From Omphalotus guepiniiformis (lineage: Eukaryota > Basidiomycota > Agaricomycetes > Agaricales > Omphalotaceae), in assembly GCA_028554645.1 (NCBI GenBank), contig JAQOOI010000063.1, forward strand, positions 248,001 to 312,000: a stretch of 64,000 nt of DNA, written 5' to 3'. Numbering within the stretch: position 1 is the first letter of the stretch; each line of letters starts with the position of its first letter. Shown in pieces: positions 47,237 through 58,345 of the stretch. Position numbers and translations under genes: made by a program. The notes below the pieces were generated by a model. It was not told where the DNA came from and ran no database searches. It worked only from the letters and a program-made list of their open reading frames with translations.

Positions 47237-48868
47237 ATGAATAGGCTATTTCGTCAAAATGCCTATCATCCTCCAACGTTCTGTTCAAGATTCGGCTTCT
47301 CTCGGATTCGCTGTCGCAATTATTCAACCGAAACTGAATCCGAAAGCACAGAGCTGAATATCCCAGAGGAAACCCCTGCAACTTTAACCTCACAGGAAAT
47401 TCTCGCAACTACACCCTCAGAGGAACTCCTCGCACCAACAACTCCGACCGCCAGCGACTTCGTGTCTATAGAGTCTGCTCCACGTCTTTCCCATGCACAA
47501 CTGAGCAGACCCAGTCAAGTTGCGTGTTATTCACGACTTGCGCCGTACGCGTTCCGGTACAACGAGAACTCCTGTTTGCGTGTATTCAAAGAACCTGAAC
47601 CTCAAGCAAACTTGGCTCGCGGGTCGCGTTCGTTTTTTGGACGTGATTTAGAGGTGCTAAAACTTCTTCATCGGCCTGCTGCGTTGGATCCTGCTGTTCA
47701 GGCTTGCTTGGAGAGACCGAAAGGTTATCGAGCACTCTTACAAGCGGATGTGGTAGCTACACAGGGTGCTATTGTCAGGTGCGGATTTTTTTTTTCAATT
47801 TAAATCATTGTTGAAGTCGATTGTTGATATCATATGTTCCTTCAGTTTACTTCAGGGCTTTGGAACCCTAAATGTATCGTACATAGATGGGAAGCTGTAT
47901 CTTGAAGGACACGAAGAAGTGAGGAAGCAAATCAAGTCAGTTTGTTCATCATTCCAGTTCATATACAAAAGCTGATTGAAAGGGGTAGGATAAATCAGGC
48001 GGGCTATGTAGCGTGAGTACTTGCACTATGAAAATCGCTGTCGACAATGGGCACTGAGACAGGTTGTGTAGTCGATATGGATTTCAGCGATCCTGTACGG
48101 AGCTGTATTTTCCAGCTATGAAAGAATACCACCCGTCAGGCTTCAGTAGTTGGGTGGCTGTAGTTTCTCGAAAGATCGGCGGTCTCAATTTACTCGTGGC
48201 GGGAGAAGTCTCGTGTGTGGCAGGCACGTTCAGATTTGCTTACATGTTTCTACGATACTAATTATAATCACCTTCAGATCAGTATACAGCACGACCCGAG
48301 TGCTACCTTGATTTGAGATGCAGGCGTATCAGCTCCCCAGAGTCTTCGTTAGTCTTCATCTAACCATACTCGACTAGACACAGCTAACCATATCCTATTT
48401 CATAGAAAGCGTCCCAAAGACTGGATAGACTGGTTCTATGATGCACATGTATTAGGTGTTCCTGCCATCTTGGTCGGATACCGGGACGAAAACAATATCT
48501 TGCACCGTACCGAGCTGATACAAACCGACCGGCTGCCCGAGATGATCAACGGCGCTCGAGAGAAGCCATTTAATCCTGAAGATGCAATCGGCAGCTGTTT
48601 TCGAGCACTCTACGTGCTGCGGAATTACTGCCAGGAGGCAGTCGATGAGCGAGAGTTCCGTAATATTCGGGCTAGAGATAACGTTGTATGGCGTGTTGAG
48701 CTGCGTGGGGCTAGCAAGAACGGCATGCACTTACGAGCACTGAAGGCTGAAGAAATCAATTCACAGTTGGATGGCGGGGCAGATGTCAACAATAGGGCTG
48801 TACTGAAACGCGTCGGGACTATTGGTACTAACTTGGTCGTGAATATGAAGAAACTAGAAAGGTTGTAG
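47237..48868 (+). CDS. DXO/RAI1-family decapping-nuclease-like protein, probably mitochondrial and possibly inactive
   Basis: There are six exons: 47237-47778, 47846-47918, 47972-48012, 48063-48214, 48278-48347 and 48406-48868. They give 446 residues, all joins in phase. Family landmarks in order are PSQVACYSRLAPYAFRYNEN, FFGRDLEVLKLLHRPAAL, GFGTLNVSYIDGKLYLEGHE, FSSWVAVVSRKIGGLNLLVAGEV, CYLDLR and DWIDWFYDAHVLGVPAILVG. DXO/RAI1 enzymes remove incomplete or non-canonical (NAD, FAD) 5' caps and degrade RNA. Here the metal-binding motifs are altered: EVD reads EVS, ELK reads DLR, and the Gly-aromatic-x-Phe-Glu motif reads YGFQ. The N-terminus (RLFRQNAY...RIRCRNYST) looks like a mitochondrial presequence. 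The junctions at 47918/47972 and 48214/48278 are the least certain. Confidence 0.78.
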
Positions 48869-49061
48869 TGAAATTTGTTAGATAGATCAAATCATTCAGT
48901 GGAAACGCTGTGTAAACATGATAATATTCTATATTAATATTAGAGGGACTATAGATTCCTTGGGTGGCCCACATGGGTTCTTGAAATCTTACCAGTGTAC
49001 CCCACACATGCTTCTGCTGCTGCGCTAGTGTCTCACGTACATTCCCTTTCTCCCTTCACTC

Positions 49062-50602
49062 ATGAAGATGGCTCTAATCAATCGTAGCTTCAATGGTCGA
49101 ACATCAGACGATGATCCTGCACCTGAATATCACCCAACACTCTCTCGAAGGTAACCATGTCGCCTGCCGATCGAAGTGACGCATCAAATTCACTGACTCA
49201 TTGAATTTTTTTGTCCCTTCAATTTCGCACTTCAATGATTTTCTGTTGCGCCTATACAGTGATTCATCAACGACGGGTTCTTCGCTATCTTCTAGCTCAA
49301 ACTGGCATGCACGCTTTGAGGATACGTTGCCAGCGCCGCCATCAACACCGCCCAACTCGAACAAGTCAGTGCTTTTCTCAGTCCGTTTGAAAAAGCCCCA
49401 TTTTTTTCGACGAGTCTCATGCTGAATCAAGACAGCAATTTGTTACACCTCGAAGAGGTACACCGATTTCACGAACACGACCTGAGAGGTATCAGTATAC
49501 GTATAACCTCATAGCAGGCTCGGCACCGGTGCAATTTCTGATATCGTATGTGTTTCGGACCTTAGTCGCCCTCTGATCTCAAGGCTAATTGTGAGGCTCT
49601 TTAAATTAGAGTTGAACCATATAATGGCAGATCGACGAGCGGGAAATGCACGTTTCGACTCTCACTCAAGGTCGAAAAGACAGAGAGACCGTTAGGAGAT
49701 CCAGTCACCTTGAATCTTTCCATCGATCCAAGGAATCTCGAATTCATAGTTTTGTTCGTTATCCATTCCCAATTCTTCTTCTTAGGTCAAACCATAACAT
49801 ACCTCTTGGTCGCAGTATATTCCCTGGAAAACAAACGATACCCTCAGGATGCCTGTATTCTTATCGAGTGTGGCTGCGCGCTAATTCTGTCGACCACCGG
49901 ATATTCGGGGAGGACGAGCTTTGGGTGGGCAAGGATCCGGATTTTTCGCTTATTACAGATGCATCGTTTGCTCGGATTAAAACTGTTCAACCTAATATGC
50001 AGGTGTATGAGGGAATCGTAGGGAGAGCGCGTGTGATATTTACAGTCAAGTGCGTATCGTATTCAAAATTGATCGTCATTTTTTCCAACTGATAGGTCTT
50101 TTCATCATAGATGGATACATGTTGCTGAAGGATCGTATAAATATACTCTAGAGTATGAAGCAGGCGGAGTGGGGGCTATATTGATAGATGATTTCCGATT
50201 GACTGTACAAACTGACCCGCGGACTGTGACGTTCCTTATCTAGTACGTACGCATGCCTTCTCCTTCACCACGCATTCCTACTTAACTTGATCATCAAACC
50301 TTCAAAGCACTGTACCAATGTCCTCAGTACCGATAGGCGCCTCACATCGTCTTCGCGTCTGGCTAAAAACCCTCTTCCCACTGGCGACGAACACGACGTC
50401 GAACATTACACTTCCTTTCAATGACTCGTATATCTATCAACGAATATGGAAATCCGACTCGTTCAAGGTTGGTTCGCGCCTGGATTTTAGCTCGTTGGGA
50501 GGCAAGATGATTATGGGATACGCTAGTGGACCACCGAACGTCTTCACTACATCCCAAGCGAGGGATAGGTATGAGGCCAAGGGGTCAATTGAGCTTGGGT
50601 GA
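49062..50602 (+). CDS. Conserved basidiomycete protein of unknown function
   Basis: There are seven exons: 49062-49150, 49260-49364, 49432-49545, 49610-49753, 49816-50049, 50111-50242 and 50308-50602. They give 370 residues, every join in phase. The N-terminus is Ser/Thr/Pro-rich and disordered (SDSSTTGSSLSSSSNW). The rest alternates hydrophobic and polar residues like a beta-rich fold: PERYQYTYNLIAGSAPVQFL, SGCLYSYRVWLRANSVDHR, FGEDELWVGKDPDF, SYKYTLEYEAGGVGAILIDD, GASHRLRVWLKTL, YIYQRIWKSD. I recognise no named domain. RVWL recurs twice, hinting at an internal beta-sandwich repeat. Neither a signal peptide nor a membrane helix is evident. At 49754 the donor inside TTTGTTCG and the distant acceptor at 49815 are chosen because the nearer acceptor would make a 32-bp intron. 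Confidence 0.75.
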
Positions 50603-50849
50603 TTTACATATCATTTTCTTTCGTAATGTTCTTTTGGGAATTGGTGCGTCTACTCATGATTCGTGTACAAGTTATTCGAGCTCGTTGTATGATCAAAATT
50701 GTTGTACTATAGAGGAATTTCCTCTCCGGTTTCTACGAGTCAACACTTATGCTTAACGTTTTCGCCTTTTTTACATACTGTACATGTATACATTGCTAAG
50801 TACAATCTATCACTAATACCTATTTAATACATATCAACTATCCACTCAA

Positions 50850-51770
50850 TCATACGGCGACTTTGGCAGAGAGGAACTCGGTCCATTCTTTCTCTCCCCA
50901 GCTGCTAGAAATTTCATTGGCAACAAGTCCATCCCAGAGCACAGTTGGCGAGACGTGGATGCTATTCTGTCTCGAAAATTTGATAGTATAGAAGATGTAG
51001 AATCAGATTCAATAGGTGTGACAAGGCAAGTTAACTCACTAGTATATTTAAGATCATCAGTGACAGCATTCCCGCCATTCGGAGAGCTTTTCAATTCGAG
51101 CTGGGCTTTGAAGTCCTTGATAAGGTTGCTTCCGATGACGCTCTCTGCGAGATTAGCGAGATTAGCGCGGATTTGAAGAGGAGTTTGGTTCGAGGTGGGG
51201 ATGTCGAAGTAGTCGCCTTGTTGTTTAAATAAAGCTAGAAATGTGCGCACGTCAATACTCTGCGTATCGTGAGCGGATGAACGAGTTCTCACAGCTAGAG
51301 AGAAAGGCCAGAATTCCTTAGGAGCAACACGGGCGACCTGTTACGTCGTAACGGCGCTTTTTTGAGTAGTAAGTCAAGGTTGAGTGAGTCAATGACACGC
51401 ACTGCAAGACCTGCTTCGTGTACCAGCGTCGAGCTCGCATGCCAAGGTTGAACTTGGGGCCTGAAGATGACCTTGACTTTGCCATCGTATTTGCCTCCGG
51501 GACCCACAAGAGGTTTGAGCACGCTGTCGATGGCCAAGCTCATTTTCGCGCTGAGATAAATCTGAGGTTACGCTTTCTTTTCGAAGATTTTATTGCAAAA
51601 AACCATGCACCTGAACGGACAGACATAATCCACTGCGAAAGTATCACCGATTAGTTGAAAACTTGATCACTGGCAAGGTAAATTGAAGACGTACAGAAGA
51701 TATCAAGAGTGTGTGGCGCATGGGGAGCGCCTGCAATGATGAGAGGACGAAGACTTGGTTGAAGAGCCAT
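50850..51770 (-). CDS. Thioredoxin-fold (DsbA-like) protein
   Basis: There are five exons from the ATG at 51770: 51770-51695, 51632-51611, 51550-51403, 51337-~51036 and ~50970-50850, giving about 220-226 residues. The start MALQPSLRPLIIAGAPHAPH leads to LDYVCPFSAK, a DsbA-type active-site loop with CPFS in place of CxxC, so only one active-site Cys remains. VQPWHASSTLVHEAGLAV, the helical FLALFKQQGDYFD and SIHVSPTVLWDGL (the cis-Pro region) complete the fold. The last junction is odd: the canonical GTGAGT donor (intron from 51039) puts the final exon out of frame, while the GT four bases further in, with the acceptor before 50970, restores it. It could be a glutathione-S-transferase-like oxidoreductase. 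It is divergent from the CSN12 gene. Confidence 0.75.
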
Positions 51771-52030
51771 ATGAGTAGTGGGTAAGAGGTGAAGAAGATT
51801 TAAGTTACATATCTGAACCTTCGAGATGAATCAAGGCGAGAGATGACGCCAATGTGGTCCGTGCGCTCGTTTGTGGCTCATCGGGCCGGCGCATCCGGCG
51901 CTGAGCCTCACCCGCTCAGTTCTGCTTTGCCTCGTCTACGAAAACTTGACGAAAATCTTTGAACAGCATAGAAAAGCAACAAGACAAAGAAGAAGAAAAT
52001 TGTCATCTCCAATTTGACCTAAAAAGTACA
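51771..52030. promoter_or_regulatory. Shared divergent promoter region (260 bp)
   Basis: This region separates the start codons of the minus-strand thioredoxin-fold gene and the plus-strand CSN12 gene. Both promoters must lie here. It contains a GC-rich patch (near 51885-51905) but no motif I can name, so the call is by position only. Confidence 0.55.
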
Positions 52031-53788
52031 ATGGACTTCAGCACATATCTCGCTCAGCTAAACGATGCACTCATCGCTGAAAACGGTCCAAATCTCGCAT
52101 ACCTGTTACGACCTACAAGTCCACACGGAAAAGTTCTAGTGAAGGAATTCCGTAACCCGACAGTGAGTCGAATATCTATTTTCATTCCATGTTCATTAAG
52201 TGATTTCACAGCAAGAATCGCTCGAATACGCGTATAAAGGCAGCATGGAATCTCCTTGGGATGAGATTGCTATCAAGTACGTTTTGACGTGCTCGCATGT
52301 GGCTAGGCGTAGGCCAGGAGAAGCTTTTAGGGAGCATTCAGCGCTGGTTCTGTGAGTAGGTGATGATGACTTGTTCGCAAGGGTCACCCCCGGTTGATAT
52401 TGCTTGCTTTTTGTGGGGAATAGTGCTTTCCTCCGGTTCTTCACTGAGAATAGAGGATGGACCCTTCCGGCGTTGTTCTCTGTACTTCGAGATTTGCGCG
52501 ATCTTGCGTTTGATGTAAGTCTGTGATCTGGTATTCGCCACTGGTCATTCATTTCTTACGTTCATCAGGCAGATTTTCATGCAAAGTATAACGGGCAGAA
52601 GAGTGATTGTATGGAGGATGCGGCTCGGACGATAGCGAAGGCTTTTGGGAATTGTGTAACAGACAGGTGCGCTTTGTACTCTTTCTACATCGGGTAGCAT
52701 TTCGGACTGACCCCTTCTCCTAGAACATCTCCGCCGGAACAATCACGAAAATGGGGTATATACTACGTCGTAGGACTCGTCTTGAAATGCTATTTTCGAG
52801 TCAGTGGCGGATCTTCGAAGTTACCTAAAGCTTTTTCGACTTATTCGCGCGCGCGGCATTGATATAGATACGACGAATATCCCTATCGAAAAACATCTTG
52901 AGAGCGCTCGAAGCTAATCGTGATATTCCTGCTCTCTCCCAATATCCTCGGTCACATCAGGTGCTTCGCCTCTTTTCTCGGCTTCAAGTACAATTTGGCT
53001 GATAGCACTTTGGAGGTCACATATCGCTATTACCTTGGGATGCTTTATTTTCTCAGTGAAGAATACATCAAAGTATGTCAAATCTAACAGCACGCTGTCT
53101 TCATTGACTTCAACATCCCCAGGCCGAGCAAGAGTTGACCCTTGCCTTTTACCACTGCCACATTGGCGCGCAGGCGAATCAAGAGTGCGCTGTTTTATTT
53201 CACAGCTGCTCATCATTACAACTAACAACCTCACTCATTGCTACAGACGAATTCTCACCTATCTCCTCCCTCTCCGCTTACTAAAAGGCCACCTACCCTC
53301 TGACGCGTTGATGGCAAGGTTTCCTGTCATTAGAGAAGTTTTCGCGCCTTTCATTGCGGCTATACGCAAAGGCGACCTAGCAGCGTTCGATCGGGCATTG
53401 GATACATGGGAACGAAAACTCGTTGATCTTAACCTCTACCTCACTGTAGAAAAAGCACGGGAGCTGTGTTTACGAGGGCTATTTCGTAGAGTGTACGCTG
53501 CCCCATTTTCTCCCTCTTTCACTCATTTTTTTCTTACGTCTCTACTCCCTCTCTAGATGGGTAGCATGTGATAAGGGTTCTCGAATTCCTATTCCGATGT
53601 TTCACTGTTCGTTACGAATATCCGGGATGGACGTCGACCAGGAAGAAGCGGAGTGTTTAGTTGCGAATATGATTTATAAAGGGTTTATGCGTGGGTATAT
53701 CAGCCATGAAAAGCAGATGGTTGTGCTGGCTATGACGAATGCGTTCCCGAGGCTTGCTGATAGGCCGACACCCTTTGGGAATTTATGA
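52031..53788 (+). CDS. CSN12: CSN12/PCI-domain protein
   Basis: There are ten exons: 52031-52162, 52212-52351, 52424-52514, 52569-52666, 52724-52799, 52868-52960, 53016-53072, 53123-53184, 53247-53492 and 53557-53788. All join in phase and give 408 residues, as expected for Csn12/PCID2/Thp1-type proteins. Landmarks include MDFSTYLAQLNDAL, the RKWGIYYVVGLVLKCYFR helix pair, RISLSKNILRALEANRDIP, YRYYLGMLYFLSEEYIKAEQ and RILTYLLPLRLLKGHLPS. The C-terminal PCI winged helix (DQEEAECLVANMIYKGFMRGYISHE, mostly residues 340-400) follows. The family acts in COP9-signalosome-like or TREX-2-like assemblies linked to mRNA export and splicing. At the exon 9 end the donor GTACGC (after 53492) is used, because the GT two bases earlier gives the wrong frame. 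Confidence 0.9.
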
Positions 53789-53982
53789 TTTTATTTTTGT
53801 TGCGCTGCTGGTGTAATATAGGGTTTTATATATTGAAGAAATGGCAGTGTGACAAGATCCTGGGGTGCTATGTCTCGAGCCTCTCTCTTGGTAAAGGAGA
53901 GTGAATATCCAATCACTTATATCAGCACAAGTTACATAGACTCAAACACTTTACATTACATTCTCCTCTCCTCCTCTTCCCC

Positions 53983-56900
53983 CTAAAACAAATCAACCAC
54001 GCCTCTCGTAGGCGAAACAACACCCACGACCTTTGCTTCAAAATCCAAAATCGTGCCTCCGGTGGTGACTACAAGGTCATCCACGATACCGCCCGTTTCC
54101 TCCGATTCCACGTCCGAGTCCGCACCTGAGTCAGAATCAAAACCAGAGGACAACCCGAGAAGCTTCTCAATATTTGTCGTCGCGAGGGCTATAGCATCCG
54201 CCTTGGATATCGTTCCGCCTGATTCTAGCGCAGCCTAGAGGTTCGAAATCATTGCGTTTTCACCCAGTCAGTCAGTCAAGCAGGGAGGGGACTCAATTGT
54301 GGGATGCGATGCTCACCCAACCAACATCAAATCTCGTATTCCTCACATTCCACGTATCGCTCGCTCCAACGCCCACAGTAACATTATTCGCTAGCAACGC
54401 AGTAATTGCGCTTTCTTGTGTCAGCGGAGGTCCAGGGAGGCTATAACATTTACAGATGTCACGATGATAACAAAGTCAGCAGGCTGATCGAGTACTCGAG
54501 AAAGAATGCCAAAAATTGCCAAATGACAAACAGACCGCCTACTCACATACGCAATCTCTCCCAGTTCTTAGGAAAGGGTCTCGTAGGAACAACGATAACG
54601 CCTATACCAGCCTCACCAATTTCCTTCGCTAATAAATGCGCTTCGGAGGCTCCTGTGAATACCAATCGGATCTTCTTAGAGTGGGAAGCTTCAACTTCGG
54701 ATTTGAGAGTTATCAAAGTCGCCATTATATCGGCGTTCTCGACTGAGATTACAAGTGGGATATTTCCCTATCATTATCCAAGAGTTGCGGATCAGCAGCG
54801 TTAAAAAAGCTACCAACTTAACGACTCGGACTCACCTTAACAACCTCCCCAAACCACTTCCCAACCTCACCACCCACATCCTTACCCTCCACCAACAACC
54901 TCCTCAAAACCCCAATCTGCGTACTAACACTAACCCCAGAACTCAACGATACCCCAACATGAACAGCCACAACATCTTTCATGACAGCACCCCTAACGAG
55001 CTTATGTACCACACCAGTTCGAAACGCCGTGCTCAAACCCGATAGGAATCCACCCGAGGAAGTTTGGGGAGGCGTGATACCTGCAACGACACCGTGTCGG
55101 TAAGCTAAGAGGGCGTTTCGGGCGGAGAATTGGAGTCCGTCGATGGCTTGGATCAGTGGGGATGGGCCGAGGAGGGTGGGAAGGGTGTTTGAACTTGATA
55201 AGACGTCGAGGACAGGTCCGTCTTGGGTTGAAGATTCGCCTGAGATATGGGATAGACCTAGAGAGCTTCCGTAGGTTATGAGACCTGGACTGAGGGGTGG
55301 GGTTAGAGATTCTGGGTTATGAGGATAGGCAAGGAGGGAGGTGGTAACTTACGCGATTGAACCACCTTTGAGGTCGATCCTCTCCACGTCCCGATCCTCA
55401 TAATCGTTCACGATATTTCCACACACTTCCTCCGATCCAGCCTCACTCCCTCTCATACAAACGACTTTCCCACCCCTTACAACAACAACCCCACTCCTCC
55501 CTGCCTCTTGCTTCATAAACACCTCTTCAACCCCCGCCCTCTTCTTCAAAAACACACTACCAACATTCTCAAAAACCACTGCTCCCTCCTTTACGCTCCC
55601 CTTACCACCTTCCTCCTCAACCCCAAGCGGGGGCAACCCCTCAAACTTCACAGTCTCCTCAACCTCCCTATCAAAATCCGGCGTCTGCGGCACACGCTGC
55701 AATTTCTCAGGTTTCTCTTTCACATACGGCTTCGCGATCTGGGGTATACCATCGATGTATACTTGTTTTGGCGTTGCGCCGAGGGAGAGTGGATGGCTGT
55801 CCCAGATTATGAGGTCTGCGTCGTAGCCTGCGAGATGTCAGTGTGTCGGGTATTGAAAGAATGGGGATGTGAATCGATGACCTACCTTGTTTGACGAATC
55901 CGATACGATGATCCTGTCCCATGATACGTGCTGGCGTTGAAGTAACAGACGCGAGCGCCAGGTTAGGAGGGAGACCATAGTAGTGCGCTTGTTGTGCTTC
56001 GTGCTGAACATCCATCACGAAGATTGATTAGAGGTTTATATCACCACCCCACAAAGACCTGCGCGGCGCGAGGGCACTCACCAGTAAATACCGAGAGTTC
56101 AACACCGAGTGATCACTCTACACCGAACAGACAAAAGTAGCAGCATGGTCAGTACTGATTAGTCGACTTATCGAGATCCTCGGCCACCCCACCTTCATAA
56201 CCACACTCAACCCATTATCAGCCAACACTCTCGGTGCAAACTCTGAACCCCTATACGACTCGCGTTTGTACCTCGCGTTCGTAGCAAAGAGCGCTATAGC
56301 CGGTGGGTGCCCTGAGTTCGTTCGAGTAAGAATCAACGGAGGACTGCGTATAACTTATACACTACTATGTGGTGCTCACCGTAAGCTTTCTTGAGTAGAT
56401 CAGGAACCAAATACGTTTCGTGTGCGTGATGGAATGCAGCGACTGCCAGATAAAAAAACAGACGGTGGTCAAAACAAAGCATACCACAAGACAAAGCACG
56501 TGGAATGTTACTCACTAGAAAACTTGAACTCATTCGTTAACCTCACTATTCCATCTAAATCCACAGCTTCGTAGCAGTGATTCTGGATCTACAGAAGAGA
56601 ACCACGCAAGGTCAAAAAACCTGCACGCACCAAGTGGCAGGATCGTTTGTTCAACTCACCTTGACTTTCCCCCTTAATACATCAACCAGAGCTTCCCATT
56701 GTAAATCATCAGGGAACTCGCCAAGATTTTGCCATTGGCCCGCTAAAGCCTTGAAATTCGAGATGATCAGCTCAGTACGCCTCGCGACTCAGCTCGCCCA
56801 AGTACACACCTTCTCGCAATACGCGTCTTGCTGAACTTTGATCTTACGCGCTTTTTCGTATCTGACAATGTAATCGTCGCGTCAAGTCAGGTGTGATCGA

Positions 56901-58201
56901 TATAGGTGTAGATTCTCACCCTTCACGGAAAGCCCATATGGTGTCCACTAAAGAAGTGATGAGTGCCTTGAGTTAAGGCCATGGGTCACGCAATTTGACG
57001 AGAATAAGAACTCACTTCGCGTGCCGGAATAGACTCGGCCTATGGATGTACTTGGTGAGTGAACTAGGGGATGATAACAAGACTTGATACCCACTTGGAT
57101 TCTCGCCTGAATACGAGGGGCTATGAACTCAGCCTTCATGTAATCTTAGTGAACTGGACACATCGTACCGCACGCCTGCCTACATCCAACGCGTCAGATC
57201 AATGAAAAAGAAAGAGAAAGAGGATCTCAAATAACCCATACATACTTGAGCAACCTCCACCGCGGTGGATAAACTTCCTCAATCCCAGACCCATTAAACG
57301 TAAACGGAGGTTCAAGAAGCATCGAAGAAGGCGACCTTTCCTTCGTCGAACGAAGTTTGATAACGAATGCTTGTCCACCTGCGAGCAAAAAAATACGCAC
57401 GCGTGAGAGTCGTACACACGCACGCAAGCGCAAGCGTAGCCAGCCACGAACGACTTACCTATTGCATTAGCTGAACCAGGAAGTACAGCAGCTGTTGTTA
57501 CGCCTCCTGAGATTGATAAGCGGTATGACTCGTCGTGGGTGTTTAGACCGTCGAGAGAACGTAGCCAGGGTTGTACGATGCCTTTTCTTGAATTCGTATC
57601 GGAGGAGCCGGAGAGCGAGGGTGCGCTGCCTACACCGATGTGAGAGTGTAGATCGACGATTCTGTGAGAATGAACAATGTCAATGTCAGTGGTCACCGTT
57701 GGAGGTTGACAGATACACATACCCTGGTGATACCCAAGCTCCTTTCGCATCGACAACAGAAAGATCTTTATACGCGTTTACAACACCCTCATCAACCTCC
57801 CCAACAGCCTTAATGATCCCTTTATCCAAGAGTACGTCACCCAACACGACTTCGAGCCCATCAACATCTCCAGTCCAAATCGTCGCGTTCTTGATAAGCG
57901 TAGGCTTTGTCCCAGATACATATCTATCAGACTGTTCACGAGAGTGAAAGTTCGGTGGTGGTCCAGGGATGAGATTGATATTGGTACATTTGTGTATAAT
58001 TTCCTGAGCGTTGATGGGTATATGCGCTTCAGCTGAGTGGATGGTGGTGGAAGTGAAAGTAGAGAGAAGAGCAGCATAGCCACATGCTGCAGCAATGAAC
58101 AAGGCAAGAGCAGAGCGTACGAATCTTCCTTTCTTGCTTCTCGGTCTTTGGTGTAGACCACCGCCACTGTAAGGCAGAATGGTAGTAACTGATTTATCCA
58201 T
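53983..58201 (-). CDS. CE9-type amidohydrolase, membrane-anchored (copy 1)
   Basis: There are nineteen exons from the ATG at 58201 to the stop at 53983. I checked every junction for phase; they give 988 residues. Exons 1-8 are 58201-57723, 57661-57459, 57378-57246, 57179-57169 (11 nt), 57106-57095 (12 nt), 57039-57016, 56947-56920 and 56861-56810. The N-terminus has a single membrane anchor (LALFIAAACGYAALLSTF), so the enzyme is probably type II with its catalytic part in the lumen or outside. Amidohydrolase signs are ASIWTGDVDG-type beta strands (here NATIWTGDVDGLEVV), the metal-binding DLHSHIG, SGGVTTAAVLPGSANAIGG, QACGENPSRVYSG, EAQQAHYYG and GYDADLIIWDSHPLSLGA. The family is listed as carbohydrate esterase 9 (N-acetylglucosamine-phosphate deacetylase-like), but the real substrate is unproven. 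A paralogue lies 144 bp upstream in the same orientation. Confidence 0.9.
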
Positions 58202-58345
58202 CGTGGATATGTATCATTACTCCCACCCGACTTTCAAAACTCTGTGCTATTTATTATCCCGCGGAAGAATCCGAAAACACGGGCCGACGCATTCCGATGC
58301 ATTTCCATCATTTTCGCAATATACACACAAAAACATGTCATACAC

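Noticed and set aside
49754..49785. 32-bp intron in the unknown gene
   Set aside because: It is shorter than any other intron here; the same donor with the acceptor at 49815 gives a 62-bp intron in the same frame.
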